Positions 8,613-18,145 of a stretch of 64,000 bases of DNA are shown in pieces. The DNA lies in contig NZ_PIPL01000001.1 in the NCBI RefSeq assembly GCF_003987145.1, forward strand, positions 124,001 through 188,000, given 5' to 3'. The translations under genes and the position numbers were made by a program. The stretch's first letter is position 1; every line of letters starts with the position of its first letter. Origin of the DNA: Aliidiomarina minuta. Lineage in GTDB: Bacteria > Pseudomonadota > Gammaproteobacteria > Enterobacterales > Alteromonadaceae. The notes beneath the pieces are model-generated. The model was not told the DNA's origin. It made no database searches and worked only from the letters and a program-made list of their open reading frames with translations.

Positions 8613-10542
8613 CGACCGGATCCTCATCTTGTTGCTGTTGAGCCAGCTCTATTTGTGCTTGTTTATCGAAATAGAAATCCATAATACGACGGGCTACTGG
8701 CGCCGCATTTAAGCCACCGCCACCAACGTTTTCAATTGCGATAGCCAGAGTTATCTGCGGATCGTCAGCTGGGGCATAACCAACGTAGGTCGCGTTATTG
8801 CGCAGACGTTCGTCAACTTCGATAGGAATAGGTTCACCATCAGTATCAAATTCAATAACTTCCTCTTCTTCAATGTCAGCGCGGCTAATAACCTGAGCGG
8901 TCCCGGTTTTACCCGCTGCGCGGTAAGGTGCTCCTACAAAAGCAGCATGCGCTGTGCCGTCAGCACGGCTGATTACTCGCTCCATACCTTCCATGATGGT
9001 GGTGAAATAAGATTCCTGATCCAGTTGCAGTGGTGCTTTTTCAAAAGGCTGCTGGTACTGAATGTTTTCTCCCTCTCTTATACCTCTTAGAAAACGAGGC
9101 TGTAGCCGCCGGCCTTTAGTGACTATAGTGTTGGTTGTAGTCGCCAGTTGCAGGGGTGTCGCTGTCCAGAAGCTCTGGCCAATACCCACTGAAAGAGTTT
9201 CTCCGGTATACCAGGATTCATTGTAATTTGCTCTTTTCCAGCCTCTGGAAGGCATCACAGCCCGGTTTTCCTCGTGAATATCAATACCGGTAAAGTCGCC
9301 GAAACCTAAATCCAGCATAAAGTCAGAAATAGCATCAATACCGAGTTTATGAGCCAGTTCGTAATAAAAGGTATTATTAGAAACCTGAATAGCTTTATGT
9401 AGGTCTACCCAGCCATGACCCCAGCTGCGCCAGTTACGGAAACGCCGTTCTATTCCTTCCAGCTCATAATAGCCAGGGTCCCAGATGCTGGTGGACGGAG
9501 TGATAGTACCTTCCTGTAATCCCAGCAATCCCATATGTGGTTTGATGGTGGAGGCTGGCGGATAACGGCCCTGACTGGCTCGGTTGATTAAAGGATTATT
9601 AGGATCCTGTAACAAACTTTGATACTGCTTGGTGGAAATGCCACTGACAAACCAGTTCGGGTTGTAGCTGGGGTTCGAATACATAGCTAGCAAGCCGCCG
9701 GTTTTACTGTCCATAACTACAATAGCCCCTCGTCGCCCTTGTAGTTGATGCTGTGCGATTTTTTGCATTTCAACATCGACTTCCAGGTAAATATCTTTAC
9801 CTGGGGTAGGGGGAGTAAACTCCAGGGTCCTGACTACACGTCCACGGTTATTCACTTCAACGGTCTGATAACCTGTTTTACCATGCAGAGTTTCTTCATA
9901 ATATCGCTCTACCCCAAGCTTACCTATAGTACGGGTCGCTGCATAATTAGCATATTGATCAGTCGCCTGCAGACGCTGAATATCCTGACGGTTAATCCGC
10001 CCGACATAGCCCAGAACATGAGTAAACAAGTCATTGTGCGGATAATGTCGCTGATGCCGGCCTTCTACCGAAACTCCAGGGAAGTGATGCTGATGTAAAG
10101 AGAAGCGTGCGACCTGCTCTTCGGTAACGTTGTCGATAAAAGGGATCTGTGGAAAGCGACGCGCACGGCGAAGCTGATTCTGAAACGTCTGAATAGAACT
10201 TTCTGGAAGGTCAAGAAGCTCGACTAAACGTTGTAGGGTGTCGTCCAGGTCAGGCACTTCTTCAGGTATGATTTCAATACTGTAAACAGCAATATTCTCG
10301 GCCAGAATTTCACCATTACGATCATAAATAAGTCCACGGTTGGGCGCTACTGGCAAAACGGTAATACGATTACTGTTAGAGCGGGTTTGAAATTCCTGAA
10401 AACCTGTTACCTGCAGATGATAAAGATTAACCAGTAAAACGATAAACACCGCGCCGACCAAAAATAAGCAAAACAACGCTCGTCCGGCAAACAGACTCGA
10501 GTCAGAGTTATGATCTCTCATAGCGTGATGTTTATATTTCAT
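8599..10542 (-). CDS. mrdA: Penicillin-binding protein 2 (elongasome transpeptidase)
   Basis: PBP2 crosslinks lateral-wall peptidoglycan with RodA. The 647-aa protein has one N-terminal membrane segment (about residues 18-40), a pedestal domain, and a transpeptidase domain with S-T-I-K (in PPASTIKPHMG), SNN and KTG (AAGKTGTAQ). The acidic, Gln-rich tail is probably disordered. The start lies two bases after the rlmH stop. An in-frame ATG 21 nt downstream (MRDHNS) is an alternative. Confidence 0.96.
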   Translation of the reverse strand: MKYKHHAMRDHNSDSSLFAGRALFCLFLVGAVFIVLLVNLYHLQVTGFQEFQTRSNSNRITVLPVAPNRGLIYDRNGEILAENIAVYSIEIIPEEVPDLDDTLQRLVELLDLPESSIQTFQNQLRRARRFPQIPFIDNVTEEQVARFSLHQHHFPGVSVEGRHQRHYPHNDLFTHVLGYVGRINRQDIQRLQATDQYANYAATRTIGKLGVERYYEETLHGKTGYQTVEVNNRGRVVRTLEFTPPTPGKDIYLEVDVEMQKIAQHQLQGRRGAIVVMDSKTGGLLAMYSNPSYNPNWFVSGISTKQYQSLLQDPNNPLINRASQGRYPPASTIKPHMGLLGLQEGTITPSTSIWDPGYYELEGIERRFRNWRSWGHGWVDLHKAIQVSNNTFYYELAHKLGIDAISDFMLDLGFGDFTGIDIHEENRAVMPSRGWKRANYNESWYTGETLSVGIGQSFWTATPLQLATTTNTIVTKGRRLQPRFLRGIREGENIQYQQPFEKAPLQLDQESYFTTIMEGMERVISRADGTAHAAFVGAPYRAAGKTGTAQVISRADIEEEEVIEFDTDGEPIPIEVDERLRNNATYVGYAPADDPQITLAIAIENVGGGGLNAAPVARRIMDFYFDKQAQIELAQQQQDEDPVDADN

Positions 10543-10544
10543 TC

Positions 10545-11015
10545 TTATTCACGGTGATATGGATGATTATTATTAAGGCTCCAGGCGCGAAACAGTGCTT
10601 CAGCTATGATAATGCGCACCATCGGATGGGGCAATGTGAGCGCTGATAACGACCACTTTTCTTCGCTTGCCTGCTCACAGGCAGGCGAGAGACCTTCAGG
10701 TCCACCGATCAGAAAGCTGACGTCCCGGCCATCGAGCTGCCAGTGCTGCATACGCGATGCCAGTTTAGGAGTATCCCAGGGTTTGCCTGTTACCTCTAAA
10801 GTTACAATGCGCGATCCCTTGTTAACCTGATTCAGCATACTATCGCCTTCCTGCTCAGTAATACGGGCGATATTCGCTTTTTTGCCCCGTTTACCCGGAG
10901 TTATTTCGGTTAACTGTAATGGTATATCCGGCGGCATTCGCCGGGCATACTCATTAAAGCCAGTGGTAACCCATTCCGGCATTTTATTGCCTACGGCGAC
11001 TAGCTGTAATCGCAT
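10545..11015 (-). CDS. rlmH: 23S rRNA pseudouridine-1915 N3-methyltransferase
   Basis: RlmH is a SPOUT-class SAM methyltransferase acting on pseudouridine 1915 in helix 69 of assembled 70S ribosomes. The 156-aa product starts MRLQLVAVGNKMPEWV and carries the cofactor-knot motif FLIGGPEGLSP, with a basic C-terminus ending HPYHRE, as in E. coli. It lies between rsfS and mrdA, as in enteric bacteria, with gaps of only 2-3 nt, so it is probably co-transcribed with both. Confidence 0.97.
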   Translation of the reverse strand: MRLQLVAVGNKMPEWVTTGFNEYARRMPPDIPLQLTEITPGKRGKKANIARITEQEGDSMLNQVNKGSRIVTLEVTGKPWDTPKLASRMQHWQLDGRDVSFLIGGPEGLSPACEQASEEKWSLSALTLPHPMVRIIIAEALFRAWSLNNNHPYHRE

Positions 11016-11018
11016 AAA

Positions 11019-11342
11019 TCAGGGGTGTCCCCATAACTTTTCCAGTTGGTAGAAATCCCGGGCACTGTCTTGCATAACATGCACGATGACATCGCCAAAA
11101 TCAACCAGGACCCATTCAGAGTCGGTTTCACCTTCTATGCCAATAGCAGGTAAACCCGCGTGTTTACTCTCCTGAGCAACGTGGTTAGCAATACTGCGAA
11201 CGTGGGTTTTTGAATTGCCGGAGCAGATTACTAAAAAATCAGCAATATCAGATTTTTTGCTAACGTCCAGTACATGCACATCCCGGGCTTTTAAATCATC
11301 TATTTTATCGAGTACAAAGTCTCGCAATTCTTGCGCTTGCAA
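11019..11342 (-). CDS. rsfS: Ribosomal silencing factor RsfS
   Basis: RsfS binds ribosomal protein L14 and blocks subunit joining under starvation. The 107-aa protein is a typical Iojap/DUF143 member: DVHVLDVSKKSDIADFLVIC, GNSKTHVRSIANHV and WVLVDFGDVIVHVM, followed by the usual DLEKLW-like end (QLEKLWGHP). The next gene, rlmH, begins 3 nt later and also targets ribosomes. About 95 bp separate it from nadD, room for a promoter or a processing site. Confidence 0.96.
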   Translation of the reverse strand: MQAQELRDFVLDKIDDLKARDVHVLDVSKKSDIADFLVICSGNSKTHVRSIANHVAQESKHAGLPAIGIEGETDSEWVLVDFGDVIVHVMQDSARDFYQLEKLWGHP

Positions 11343-11436
11343 TGGTTCTCTCCTGAAAGGTGCCTTAACGTGGGCAAGTTGGTAATTATGACCCCTGAGT
11401 TTACCACGAGTTCAGTAGTGGTTGCAGCAGTAGCGG

Positions 11437-12084
11437 CTACTGATACAGACCTTGTTGACGAATATATTGAAAAATATTGAGTGGCAACAGCTCCGGGCAG
11501 TCTGGGTTGTCTTTTAGCTGTTGGCGTAGCTCAGTAGCTGAAATATTAAATGCAGGGGTTTGTGCTATGTATATGCGGCCACTACCACTTTGTAATTCAG
11601 CTGGTTTATCGGTTTCTGCGTTTACCAGTAATTGCTGGAGTGTTGCTGATGCGTTGTTCAGTTCATATCCTGGCCGTGGCAGCACCACCAGATGAGCCAG
11701 CGTTAAAAGCTGTTGCCAGTTTAACCAGCTGGTCAACGACAAAAAACTATCCATGCCCATAATAAAATGCAGGCTTTGGCGCGGATATTCAGCTTGTAAG
11801 TGACTCAGTGTGTGGACTGTGCGGGTTGGCTGACCCTGACGCAGTTCCCAGTCATCGGCGACAAGCCTGCAGTCGAGTTCTGCGGCCAGCCTGACCATTT
11901 GCAGGCGTTGCTGGTCACTGGCTTCAGGTGGTTTGCGATGCGGAGGAGAGAAGCAGGGTTGTAAGCGTATTTGTTGCCACCCCAGGGTGTCTGCAAGAGT
12001 CAGGGCTGGCTTAATATGACCGTAATGAATAGGGTCGAAAGTTCCGCCCAGAAGAGCGACCGGACCTTCAAATGAATGGTTCAC
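11437..12084 (-). CDS. nadD: Nicotinate-nucleotide adenylyltransferase
   Basis: NadD adenylates nicotinate mononucleotide to deamido-NAD in NAD synthesis. The 215-aa protein has the nucleotidyltransferase motif GGTFDPIHYGHIKP and the C-terminal ISATELRQ (ISxTxxR), both needed for ATP binding and catalysis. It overlaps the 3' end of holA by 17 nt, so translation is probably coupled. The order holA-nadD-rsfS-rlmH matches E. coli. Confidence 0.97.
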   Translation of the reverse strand: MNHSFEGPVALLGGTFDPIHYGHIKPALTLADTLGWQQIRLQPCFSPPHRKPPEASDQQRLQMVRLAAELDCRLVADDWELRQGQPTRTVHTLSHLQAEYPRQSLHFIMGMDSFLSLTSWLNWQQLLTLAHLVVLPRPGYELNNASATLQQLLVNAETDKPAELQSGSGRIYIAQTPAFNISATELRQQLKDNPDCPELLPLNIFQYIRQQGLYQ

Positions 12085-13123
12085 TGGAGTGTTCCATTAA
12101 ACTTAAGGGCTCTGCCTGGCGAGGGTTGAGCAGTAACAGCCCGATATGACTGAATAAGGTTGCTAAGTCTTCTTTGCTGTCACGCTTCAGAGCCAGCTCA
12201 GCGCGCACCAAAAGGCGCTGCACAGCGTTACTCAGGGTTGGATTCCAGTCGGCTAGTAGTCGCTGATAAGCTGGCTGTTGGCTTTTCCATACACCTGCGG
12301 CTTGCAGTGCCTCGCTGACTGTACTGCCCCCTTGTATGTTGATAAAGGCATTGTGCAAAGTCTGGCATTCACGCTGCAATAACCAATGAATAATAGCGGG
12401 CTCACCATCAGTTTCAAATAAGCGCTGTAAGCGATGGAAAAAGGCATCCGCCTGACCCTTCAGTAAAGCATCCTGTAATGCAAAGACGTCATAACGACTT
12501 TGCTCATCCGCGCTGTTATGTACATCGGTGGCGGTGACTTCTTTATTCAGATGTAACAAGGCCAGCTTAGCCAGCGCCTGGTCCAGGGCTAGCAGGTTGC
12601 CTTCGTACCAGTCTGCCAGTAGCTGCATGGCTTCAGCATTCAGGCTTAATTGATAATGCTGGGCCCGTTGTTGAATAAACTGGCGCAGTTGACTCTTGTC
12701 TGGCGTATATACGGGAACAAAAACCCCGTGTTTATCGAGCATTTTAAACCATTTACTGCGCTGCTGTTCAGCCTTCAGTTTAGGCCCATGAAGGATAAGA
12801 AGAGTGTCATCGGCCTGTTGCTCTATGAAAGCCTGTAAAGCTTTTGCGCCTTCCTGGCCTGGGGCTGCATTGGGCATCTCCAGCTCTAACACGCGTTGGT
12901 TGGCAAAGAGAGACAGGTTCTGGCTGCTTTGCTGTAGTTCAAACCAGCGAAATTCAGCATTCTGCTGGAAAACTTCACGCTCGCTAAAGCCTCGTTGCTT
13001 AGCCGTCTGGCGGATTTCGGCCAGTGCCTGTAAACGCAAAAAATCATCATCGCCAAATACCAGATACAAAGGTCTGAGCTGGGTAGTCAGATGTTGTTGT
13101 AACTTGTTGGCGTATACTTGCAC
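12068..13123 (-). CDS. holA: DNA polymerase III subunit delta
   Basis: HolA is the clamp-loader delta subunit that opens the beta sliding clamp. The 351-aa product begins MQVYANKLQQHL and has the typical YLVFGDDDFLRLQALAEIRQ segment and the LALLHLNKEVTATDV region of the AAA+-like lid; there is no functional Walker A, as expected for delta. Tryptophan- and glutamine-rich stretches are normal for the family. It begins 3 nt after lptE. Confidence 0.94.
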   Translation of the reverse strand: MQVYANKLQQHLTTQLRPLYLVFGDDDFLRLQALAEIRQTAKQRGFSEREVFQQNAEFRWFELQQSSQNLSLFANQRVLELEMPNAAPGQEGAKALQAFIEQQADDTLLILHGPKLKAEQQRSKWFKMLDKHGVFVPVYTPDKSQLRQFIQQRAQHYQLSLNAEAMQLLADWYEGNLLALDQALAKLALLHLNKEVTATDVHNSADEQSRYDVFALQDALLKGQADAFFHRLQRLFETDGEPAIIHWLLQRECQTLHNAFINIQGGSTVSEALQAAGVWKSQQPAYQRLLADWNPTLSNAVQRLLVRAELALKRDSKEDLATLFSHIGLLLLNPRQAEPLSLMEHSSEPFI

Positions 13124-13126
13124 AGG

Positions 13127-13621
13127 TTACTCCAGAGTGACCCGGGTCAACAGCATCATCAGCCGTTGTACCGCGTCATCGCGCATTTCGTTAACTATAA
13201 TTTCAAGCTCCCGGGTTTTAGCCAGCGCGAAATTGGGGTCTTCCTGATAGTCACGGAAGATCTGAATCTCGTGCTGCTCCAGCCGCCCATCTAGAGTATG
13301 TACGGTCACCGGAGCCGTATAAATGAGTTCATACTCAGCAACCTGACCGGAAGTTAATAACGACAGGATGCGACGGTCCAGATAGTCTTCATGTAGTTCT
13401 ATATGAGTGATATCTGATTCACGCGGGCTGATAACTACTTCATAACGCAGTAATTCACGTTGCAGGCGGTTACCTAACTCGCTACGTGAAGGTGCCTGCA
13501 AAGACACTTCCTGCAGTTGTTCCGGCACCTGATAGCTACCCCTCATCTGAAAGCCGCAAGCGCTCAGCTGAAGGGTCGACAGGGCGACGAGCATAAACAG
13601 AAAGTGTCGCAAGTAAGGCAT
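13127..13621 (-). CDS. lptE: LPS-assembly lipoprotein LptE
   Basis: LptE plugs the outer-membrane LptD barrel and helps insert lipopolysaccharide. The 164-aa protein has a signal peptide with lipobox LSAC followed by GFQMRGSYQVPEQL, a family hallmark (GFHLRG in E. coli). The rest is variable in sequence, as usual for LptE. It lies 3 nt after leuS and 3 nt before holA, the standard leuS-lptE-holA order. Confidence 0.94.
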   Translation of the reverse strand: MPYLRHFLFMLVALSTLQLSACGFQMRGSYQVPEQLQEVSLQAPSRSELGNRLQRELLRYEVVISPRESDITHIELHEDYLDRRILSLLTSGQVAEYELIYTAPVTVHTLDGRLEQHEIQIFRDYQEDPNFALAKTRELEIIVNEMRDDAVQRLMMLLTRVTLE

Positions 13622-13624
13622 CCT

Positions 13625-16219
13625 TTAATTCGCTACAATATTAAAAATTTTACCTGGGATATAAATGATTTTACGCACCGTCTTACCTTCGGTGTGTTTT
13701 ATCACATTAGCTTCGGCTAAAGCTCGCTGTTCAACCTGGTCCTGGGTGGCATCGGCCGGAACTGTGATCTTGGTGCGTACCTTACTGTTCACCTGAACCA
13801 CGATCAGTTTCTCATCTTCCAGCATGGCTTCTTTATCAGCCTGAGGCCAGGTGGCAAAGTTAACATCGCTCTGATGACCTAACGCTGCCCATAGTTTTTC
13901 ACAGATGTGCGGTGTAATAGGGGCCAGCATAATCACTACAGCGTCCAGTGCTTCCTGCATAACAGCTTTGTCCGCGGCGTCTTCCAGCTGCGCTTTCTGC
14001 AGGCTGTTCATGAGCTCCATAATAGCGGCAATCGCAGTGTTGAAGTTTTGCCGACGGCCCATGTCGTCACTGACTTTAGCGATAGTTTTATGAACATCAC
14101 GGCGTAGTGATTTTTGTGCTTTGCTCAGGCCACCTGTGGCAACTTGCCCCTGACCCGAGTCGTTCTGGAATTTATGAACTTGTTTCCATAAACGCCGCAG
14201 GAAACGATTAGCGCCTTCTACTCCCGAATCGGACCACTCAAGTGTCATCTCCGGTGGTGCAGCAAACATCATAAACAAACGTACTGTGTCTGCACCGTAT
14301 TTATGAACCATAGTCTGAGGGTCAATGCCGTTATTCTTCGACTTCGACATTTTGCTCATACCATCGTGTTCAACATTTTTTCCATCTGGGCCTGTAGCAC
14401 CCTGAATACGGCCTTTTTCGTCACGCTGGATGGTTACGTCTTGCGGAGAAAACCAGGTTTTAGCTCCTTTTTCGTCTTCACGATAAAAGCTATCCGCCAA
14501 TACCATGCCCTGGCATAACAGGCGTTTAAAGGGCTCATCAGATTCAACCAGACCGGTATCACGCAGTAACTTATGGAAAAAGCGGGCATATAAAAGGTGC
14601 AGTATTGCGTGTTCGATGCCGCCCACATACTGATCTACGGGCAGCCAGTAATTGGCTTTTTCTGGATCCAGCATACCATCTTCGCGTGGTGAGCAGTAAC
14701 GTGCGTAGTACCAGGAAGACTCCATGAAAGTATCAAAGGTGTCGGTTTCATGCTCAGCAGGCATTCCCTGATAGCTGGTTTTACGCCACTCAGGGTCGGC
14801 TTTAATCGGCGACGCTACGCCATCCATAACCACATCTTCTGGGAGCTTCACAGGTAACTGATCTTCAGGCACAGCTGCGGATTCGCCATTTTCCAGGTTC
14901 AGCATAGGGATAGGGGTCCCCCAGTAACGCTGTCGTGAAACGCCCCAGTCGCGCAGACGATAATTGACCTGGCGATCTCCCAGACCTTCAGCCTGAATGT
15001 AGCTGGCAATGGCTTCAAAGGCCTCTTTGCTGGTTAATCCATTGTATTTTTCAGAGTTAATGACGACACCATGACCCACGAAAGCTTCTTTACTGATATC
15101 GCATTCAACGTTTTCATCTGCAGGTTTAATGACCTGAGTAATAGGCAGGCCATAAGCGGTAGCAAACTCCCAGTCACGCTGATCATGTCCGGGTACTGCC
15201 ATGACAGCGCCCGTGCCGTAGTCCATGAGCACGAAGTTAGCCACGTAAATTGGGATCGAATGACCGGTAAACGGATGGCGAGCAGTAAAGCCGGTATCAA
15301 TGCCGCGTTTCTCCATAGTGGCCAGTTCAGCTTCGGCAACTTTCTGTTGTTTACAGCTTTCGATAAAGTCAGCGATTTCACTGTTGCTTTCAGCTGCTTG
15401 CAAAGCCAGCGGATGTTGCGCCGCCACCGCCATATAGGTCGCACCATAAATGGTATCAGGTCGGGTGGTATAAACGGTTAACTGAGCATCGGTCTGTTCT
15501 ACCTGGTAACTTATCTGAACTCCTTCAGAACGGCCTATCCAGTTGCGTTGCATGGCTTTAACCTGTTCTGGCCAATCATCCAGCTGGTCCAGATCCTGCA
15601 GTAGCTCTTCGGCATAGTCAGTGATTTTAATAAACCACTGAGGAATTTCTTTTTGCTCTACCGTGGCACCGGAACGCCAGCCTTTGCCGTCAATAACCTG
15701 TTCATTGGCAAGCACAGTCTGATCAACAGGGTCCCAGTTTACTGTCGCATTTTTTTTGTAAACCAGGCCTTTTTCGTACAGTTTGGTGAAAAACCATTGC
15801 TCCCAGCGGTAATACTCAGGGTGACAGGTGGCAATTTCACGACTCCAGTCATAGCTGAAACCCAGGCTATTGAGCTGCTCACGCATGTACCTGATATTTT
15901 CATAGGTCCAGGCAGCTGGCGCGGTTTTATTCTGAATGGCGGCATTTTCAGCGGGCAGGCCAAAGGCATCCCAGCCAATCGGCTGCATGACATTCTTACC
16001 TTGCAGGCGCTGATAACGGGCTACAACATCGCCCAGGGTATAGTTGCGCACGTGCCCCATATGCAGCTTGCCACTGGGGTAGGGGAACATCGACAGGCAG
16101 TAAAATTTCTCTTTGTCGGGGTCTTCGCTGACGGTGAAAATTGCTTCATCCTTCCAGCGTTTCTGGGCCTGTTGCTCTATATCCTGGTGTGCATATTCCT
16201 GTTGTATTTTTTCTGCCAT
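13625..16219 (-). CDS. leuS: Leucyl-tRNA synthetase
   Basis: LeuS charges tRNA-Leu. The 864-aa class I synthetase has the HIGH-type motif HMGH in PYPSGKLHMGHVRNYT, the CP1 editing domain including the Thr-rich YTTRPDTIYGATYM, and KMSKS in MSKMSKSKNNG. The start is placed at 16219 (MAEKIQQEY); a longer frame to 16258 would add residues absent from the family. Two Leu isoacceptor genes lie at 24309-24703. Confidence 0.97.
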   Translation of the reverse strand: MAEKIQQEYAHQDIEQQAQKRWKDEAIFTVSEDPDKEKFYCLSMFPYPSGKLHMGHVRNYTLGDVVARYQRLQGKNVMQPIGWDAFGLPAENAAIQNKTAPAAWTYENIRYMREQLNSLGFSYDWSREIATCHPEYYRWEQWFFTKLYEKGLVYKKNATVNWDPVDQTVLANEQVIDGKGWRSGATVEQKEIPQWFIKITDYAEELLQDLDQLDDWPEQVKAMQRNWIGRSEGVQISYQVEQTDAQLTVYTTRPDTIYGATYMAVAAQHPLALQAAESNSEIADFIESCKQQKVAEAELATMEKRGIDTGFTARHPFTGHSIPIYVANFVLMDYGTGAVMAVPGHDQRDWEFATAYGLPITQVIKPADENVECDISKEAFVGHGVVINSEKYNGLTSKEAFEAIASYIQAEGLGDRQVNYRLRDWGVSRQRYWGTPIPMLNLENGESAAVPEDQLPVKLPEDVVMDGVASPIKADPEWRKTSYQGMPAEHETDTFDTFMESSWYYARYCSPREDGMLDPEKANYWLPVDQYVGGIEHAILHLLYARFFHKLLRDTGLVESDEPFKRLLCQGMVLADSFYREDEKGAKTWFSPQDVTIQRDEKGRIQGATGPDGKNVEHDGMSKMSKSKNNGIDPQTMVHKYGADTVRLFMMFAAPPEMTLEWSDSGVEGANRFLRRLWKQVHKFQNDSGQGQVATGGLSKAQKSLRRDVHKTIAKVSDDMGRRQNFNTAIAAIMELMNSLQKAQLEDAADKAVMQEALDAVVIMLAPITPHICEKLWAALGHQSDVNFATWPQADKEAMLEDEKLIVVQVNSKVRTKITVPADATQDQVEQRALAEANVIKHTEGKTVRKIIYIPGKIFNIVAN

Positions 16220-16251
16220 TACATCAATTACCAGCTGTCTGAAAAATGAAC

Positions 16252-16281
16252 AAGGCACCTGATACTGACATCAGGTGCCTT
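16252..16281 (-). terminator. Strong hairpin between small membrane gene and leuS
   Basis: A perfect 12-bp stem (AAGGCACCTGAT with ATCAGGTGCCTT) has a 6-nt loop. On the minus strand it follows the 67-aa gene and precedes leuS. The T tract after it is interrupted (TTGTTCATTTTT), so it may terminate or attenuate partially. Confidence 0.65.
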
Positions 16282-16299
16282 AAAGAAAACCTGAGCCTG

Positions 16300-16503
16300 T
16301 TAAAATACCAGAGCGACCCACATAAGCAATGCGATTATAAGGCCTGATACGCCAAAAAATATGTTTTCGTATAAGCCTTCAACTTTGGCAGCTGCATTAT
16401 TAGTATCGCCACCTGAAGTAAATGCCATGATAATGCTGGTTACACCCAGGCCCGCTGAAGCCACCAGGATGGTAAAGAAAATTGCATCAAGTAAATTTGC
16501 CAT
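16300..16503 (-). CDS. Small two-helix membrane protein, unknown function
   Basis: A 67-aa protein I do not recognise. Two hydrophobic helices are evident (about residues 5-28, LLDAIFFTILVASAGLGVTS, and 47-67, NIFFGVSGLIIALLMWVALV), joined by a polar loop with GGDTNNAAAKVEG. The start ATG at 16503 has AGGCGA just upstream. It is followed by a strong hairpin and preceded by about 100 bp, so it looks like an independent small gene between lnt and leuS. Codon-clean reading, an RBS and a terminator support it as real. Confidence 0.65.
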   Translation of the reverse strand: MANLLDAIFFTILVASAGLGVTSIIMAFTSGGDTNNAAAKVEGLYENIFFGVSGLIIALLMWVALVF

Positions 16504-16600
16504 GTCGCCTTGTCCTTTATATACCACGAAAAGTTATAGTTAGATTATACCCTGAATTTTAAAATCTTTGACGGCTTTTGACTATGTTCTAAGTCAGGTT

Positions 16601-18145
16601 TTACCTGCTTTTATAGTTTTCAGCAGCGTTCCGGCCACTTTTGCGCAAGGTAGCGAACGCAAGGAGCATTGCAGATATCCAGGCGGGCCACTCGCCAGTT
16701 CGCCGGAACCAGGTTTTCCCTTCAACCAGAGACACATGGGCACTGGCGACATTGGCTTCAAACTGAGGGATGTGGGTAATCCAGCGTCCACGTTCATCAA
16801 CCATGCCGGTGACTCCATTGTTGGTCGAACGCAACATGGGCCGACCTAGCTCCATGGCCCGCATGCGGGCTATTTCCATGTGTTGGTGTGGACCATGTGA
16901 GTCACCAAACCAACTATCATTGCTAATTGTTAAAAGTAATTGGGTCTGCTCATCTACTGATGCCGCTATCTGGCGTGGGAAAGCCACTTCATAACAAATA
17001 TTAGCGGCTAGCTGGTAACCGTTGGCCTGCAGATTAGGCTGCCGATAAGAGCCTCGCTGAAAGGAAGACATAGGTAAATTAAATAGTGGTGCCAAAGGAC
17101 GCAGCAAACTCTCAAAAGGTACAAATTCGCCAATGGGTAACAGCTGATGCTTTTCATAGCGATTGTCAGCAGCATACTGATAACCTGAATCAGGTTGTTG
17201 ACCTAATACAATAATAGAATTGTAGTAGCCGTTATTGGATTCTTTAAGATCAATAATACCGGTAATAACGGCGGTATCGTTAGCTGCCGCCGCTTTGTCA
17301 ATTTCCTGCAGTGCTTCCGTAGCATGAGGTTCAATAGCAGTAATAGCGGATTCCGGCCAGATGACCAGATCATGGTCATAATATGGCCGCGCTAAATCCA
17401 TATACTTAACTAAGTTAATCCATTGCCGACTGGGCTCCCATTTGACATCAAGACTGACGTTGCCCTGAACCAGAGCTACATTCACCGTTTCACCAGTGGG
17501 TTGCATGGGATTGAAGTAGGGAGCGACAACGCCCATTGCATAGCAGATAAGGGGTACTAACAGCCACTGCACTTGTTTACGTAGCAAGGTCAGAGCAAAA
17601 CCTATGGCGCTTAGCATTACCAACAGGCTGAGTCCAATTTCGCCGACATGAGGGGCCATGTTTCCCATGACCGTGCTGGTCTGGCTATAACCTAAACTGA
17701 GCCAGGGGAAACCAGTAAATAACCAACCGCGCAGAAATTCGCTGATTAGCCAGAGTAAGGGTAATACAAACAGCGACATACCAGATAACCAGCGCCTGCT
17801 GCGAAACCACAACCAGGCGGCAAGCATTGGAAACAGCGCCAGGTAAGCCCACAGCACGACCATAAGCAGCACGGAGAAAATAAGAGGTAGCCCACCAAAC
17901 TGGTCAATACTGACAAAAACCCAGCTGACTCCTGCACCAAACCAGCCGAAACCAAAAGCAAACCCGGTTGCCAGAGCCTGGCGCTGTGTCTGGGCCCGTA
18001 CGAGCATGAGTAGCCAGGAAGCAATCAACAGCGGCGCTAACCAGCCCTGATTAAAAGGCGCATAGGCAAAGACTAAAGCAAGGCCACTAAGTAGCGACAG
18101 TGAATAACGCCAATAAGGGCGGGTCAGAAAAGTTAACCAGTTCAT
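16601..18145 (-). CDS. lnt: Apolipoprotein N-acyltransferase
   Basis: Lnt adds the third acyl chain to the N-terminal cysteine of lipoproteins in the inner membrane. The 514-aa protein has about seven or eight membrane segments, then a periplasmic nitrilase-like domain with the catalytic triad context WPESAI (Glu), the lysine region near RYEKHQLLPIGEFVPFE and NICYEVAFPR (Cys). The start overlaps the corC stop by 4 nt (ATGA). Several lipoproteins encoded in this window (NlpI, RlpA, LptE, LolB) would be its substrates. Confidence 0.96.
   Translation of the reverse strand: MNWLTFLTRPYWRYSLSLLSGLALVFAYAPFNQGWLAPLLIASWLLMLVRAQTQRQALATGFAFGFGWFGAGVSWVFVSIDQFGGLPLIFSVLLMVVLWAYLALFPMLAAWLWFRSRRWLSGMSLFVLPLLWLISEFLRGWLFTGFPWLSLGYSQTSTVMGNMAPHVGEIGLSLLVMLSAIGFALTLLRKQVQWLLVPLICYAMGVVAPYFNPMQPTGETVNVALVQGNVSLDVKWEPSRQWINLVKYMDLARPYYDHDLVIWPESAITAIEPHATEALQEIDKAAAANDTAVITGIIDLKESNNGYYNSIIVLGQQPDSGYQYAADNRYEKHQLLPIGEFVPFESLLRPLAPLFNLPMSSFQRGSYRQPNLQANGYQLAANICYEVAFPRQIAASVDEQTQLLLTISNDSWFGDSHGPHQHMEIARMRAMELGRPMLRSTNNGVTGMVDERGRWITHIPQFEANVASAHVSLVEGKTWFRRTGEWPAWISAMLLAFATLRKSGRNAAENYKSR

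Noticed and set aside
9745..10098. 117-aa plus-strand frame inside mrdA
   Set aside because: It is antisense to conserved PBP2 sequence with no RBS or domain.
15653..16249. 198-aa open frame on plus strand inside leuS
   Set aside because: It is fully antisense to conserved leuS codons, has no RBS and no recognisable domain.
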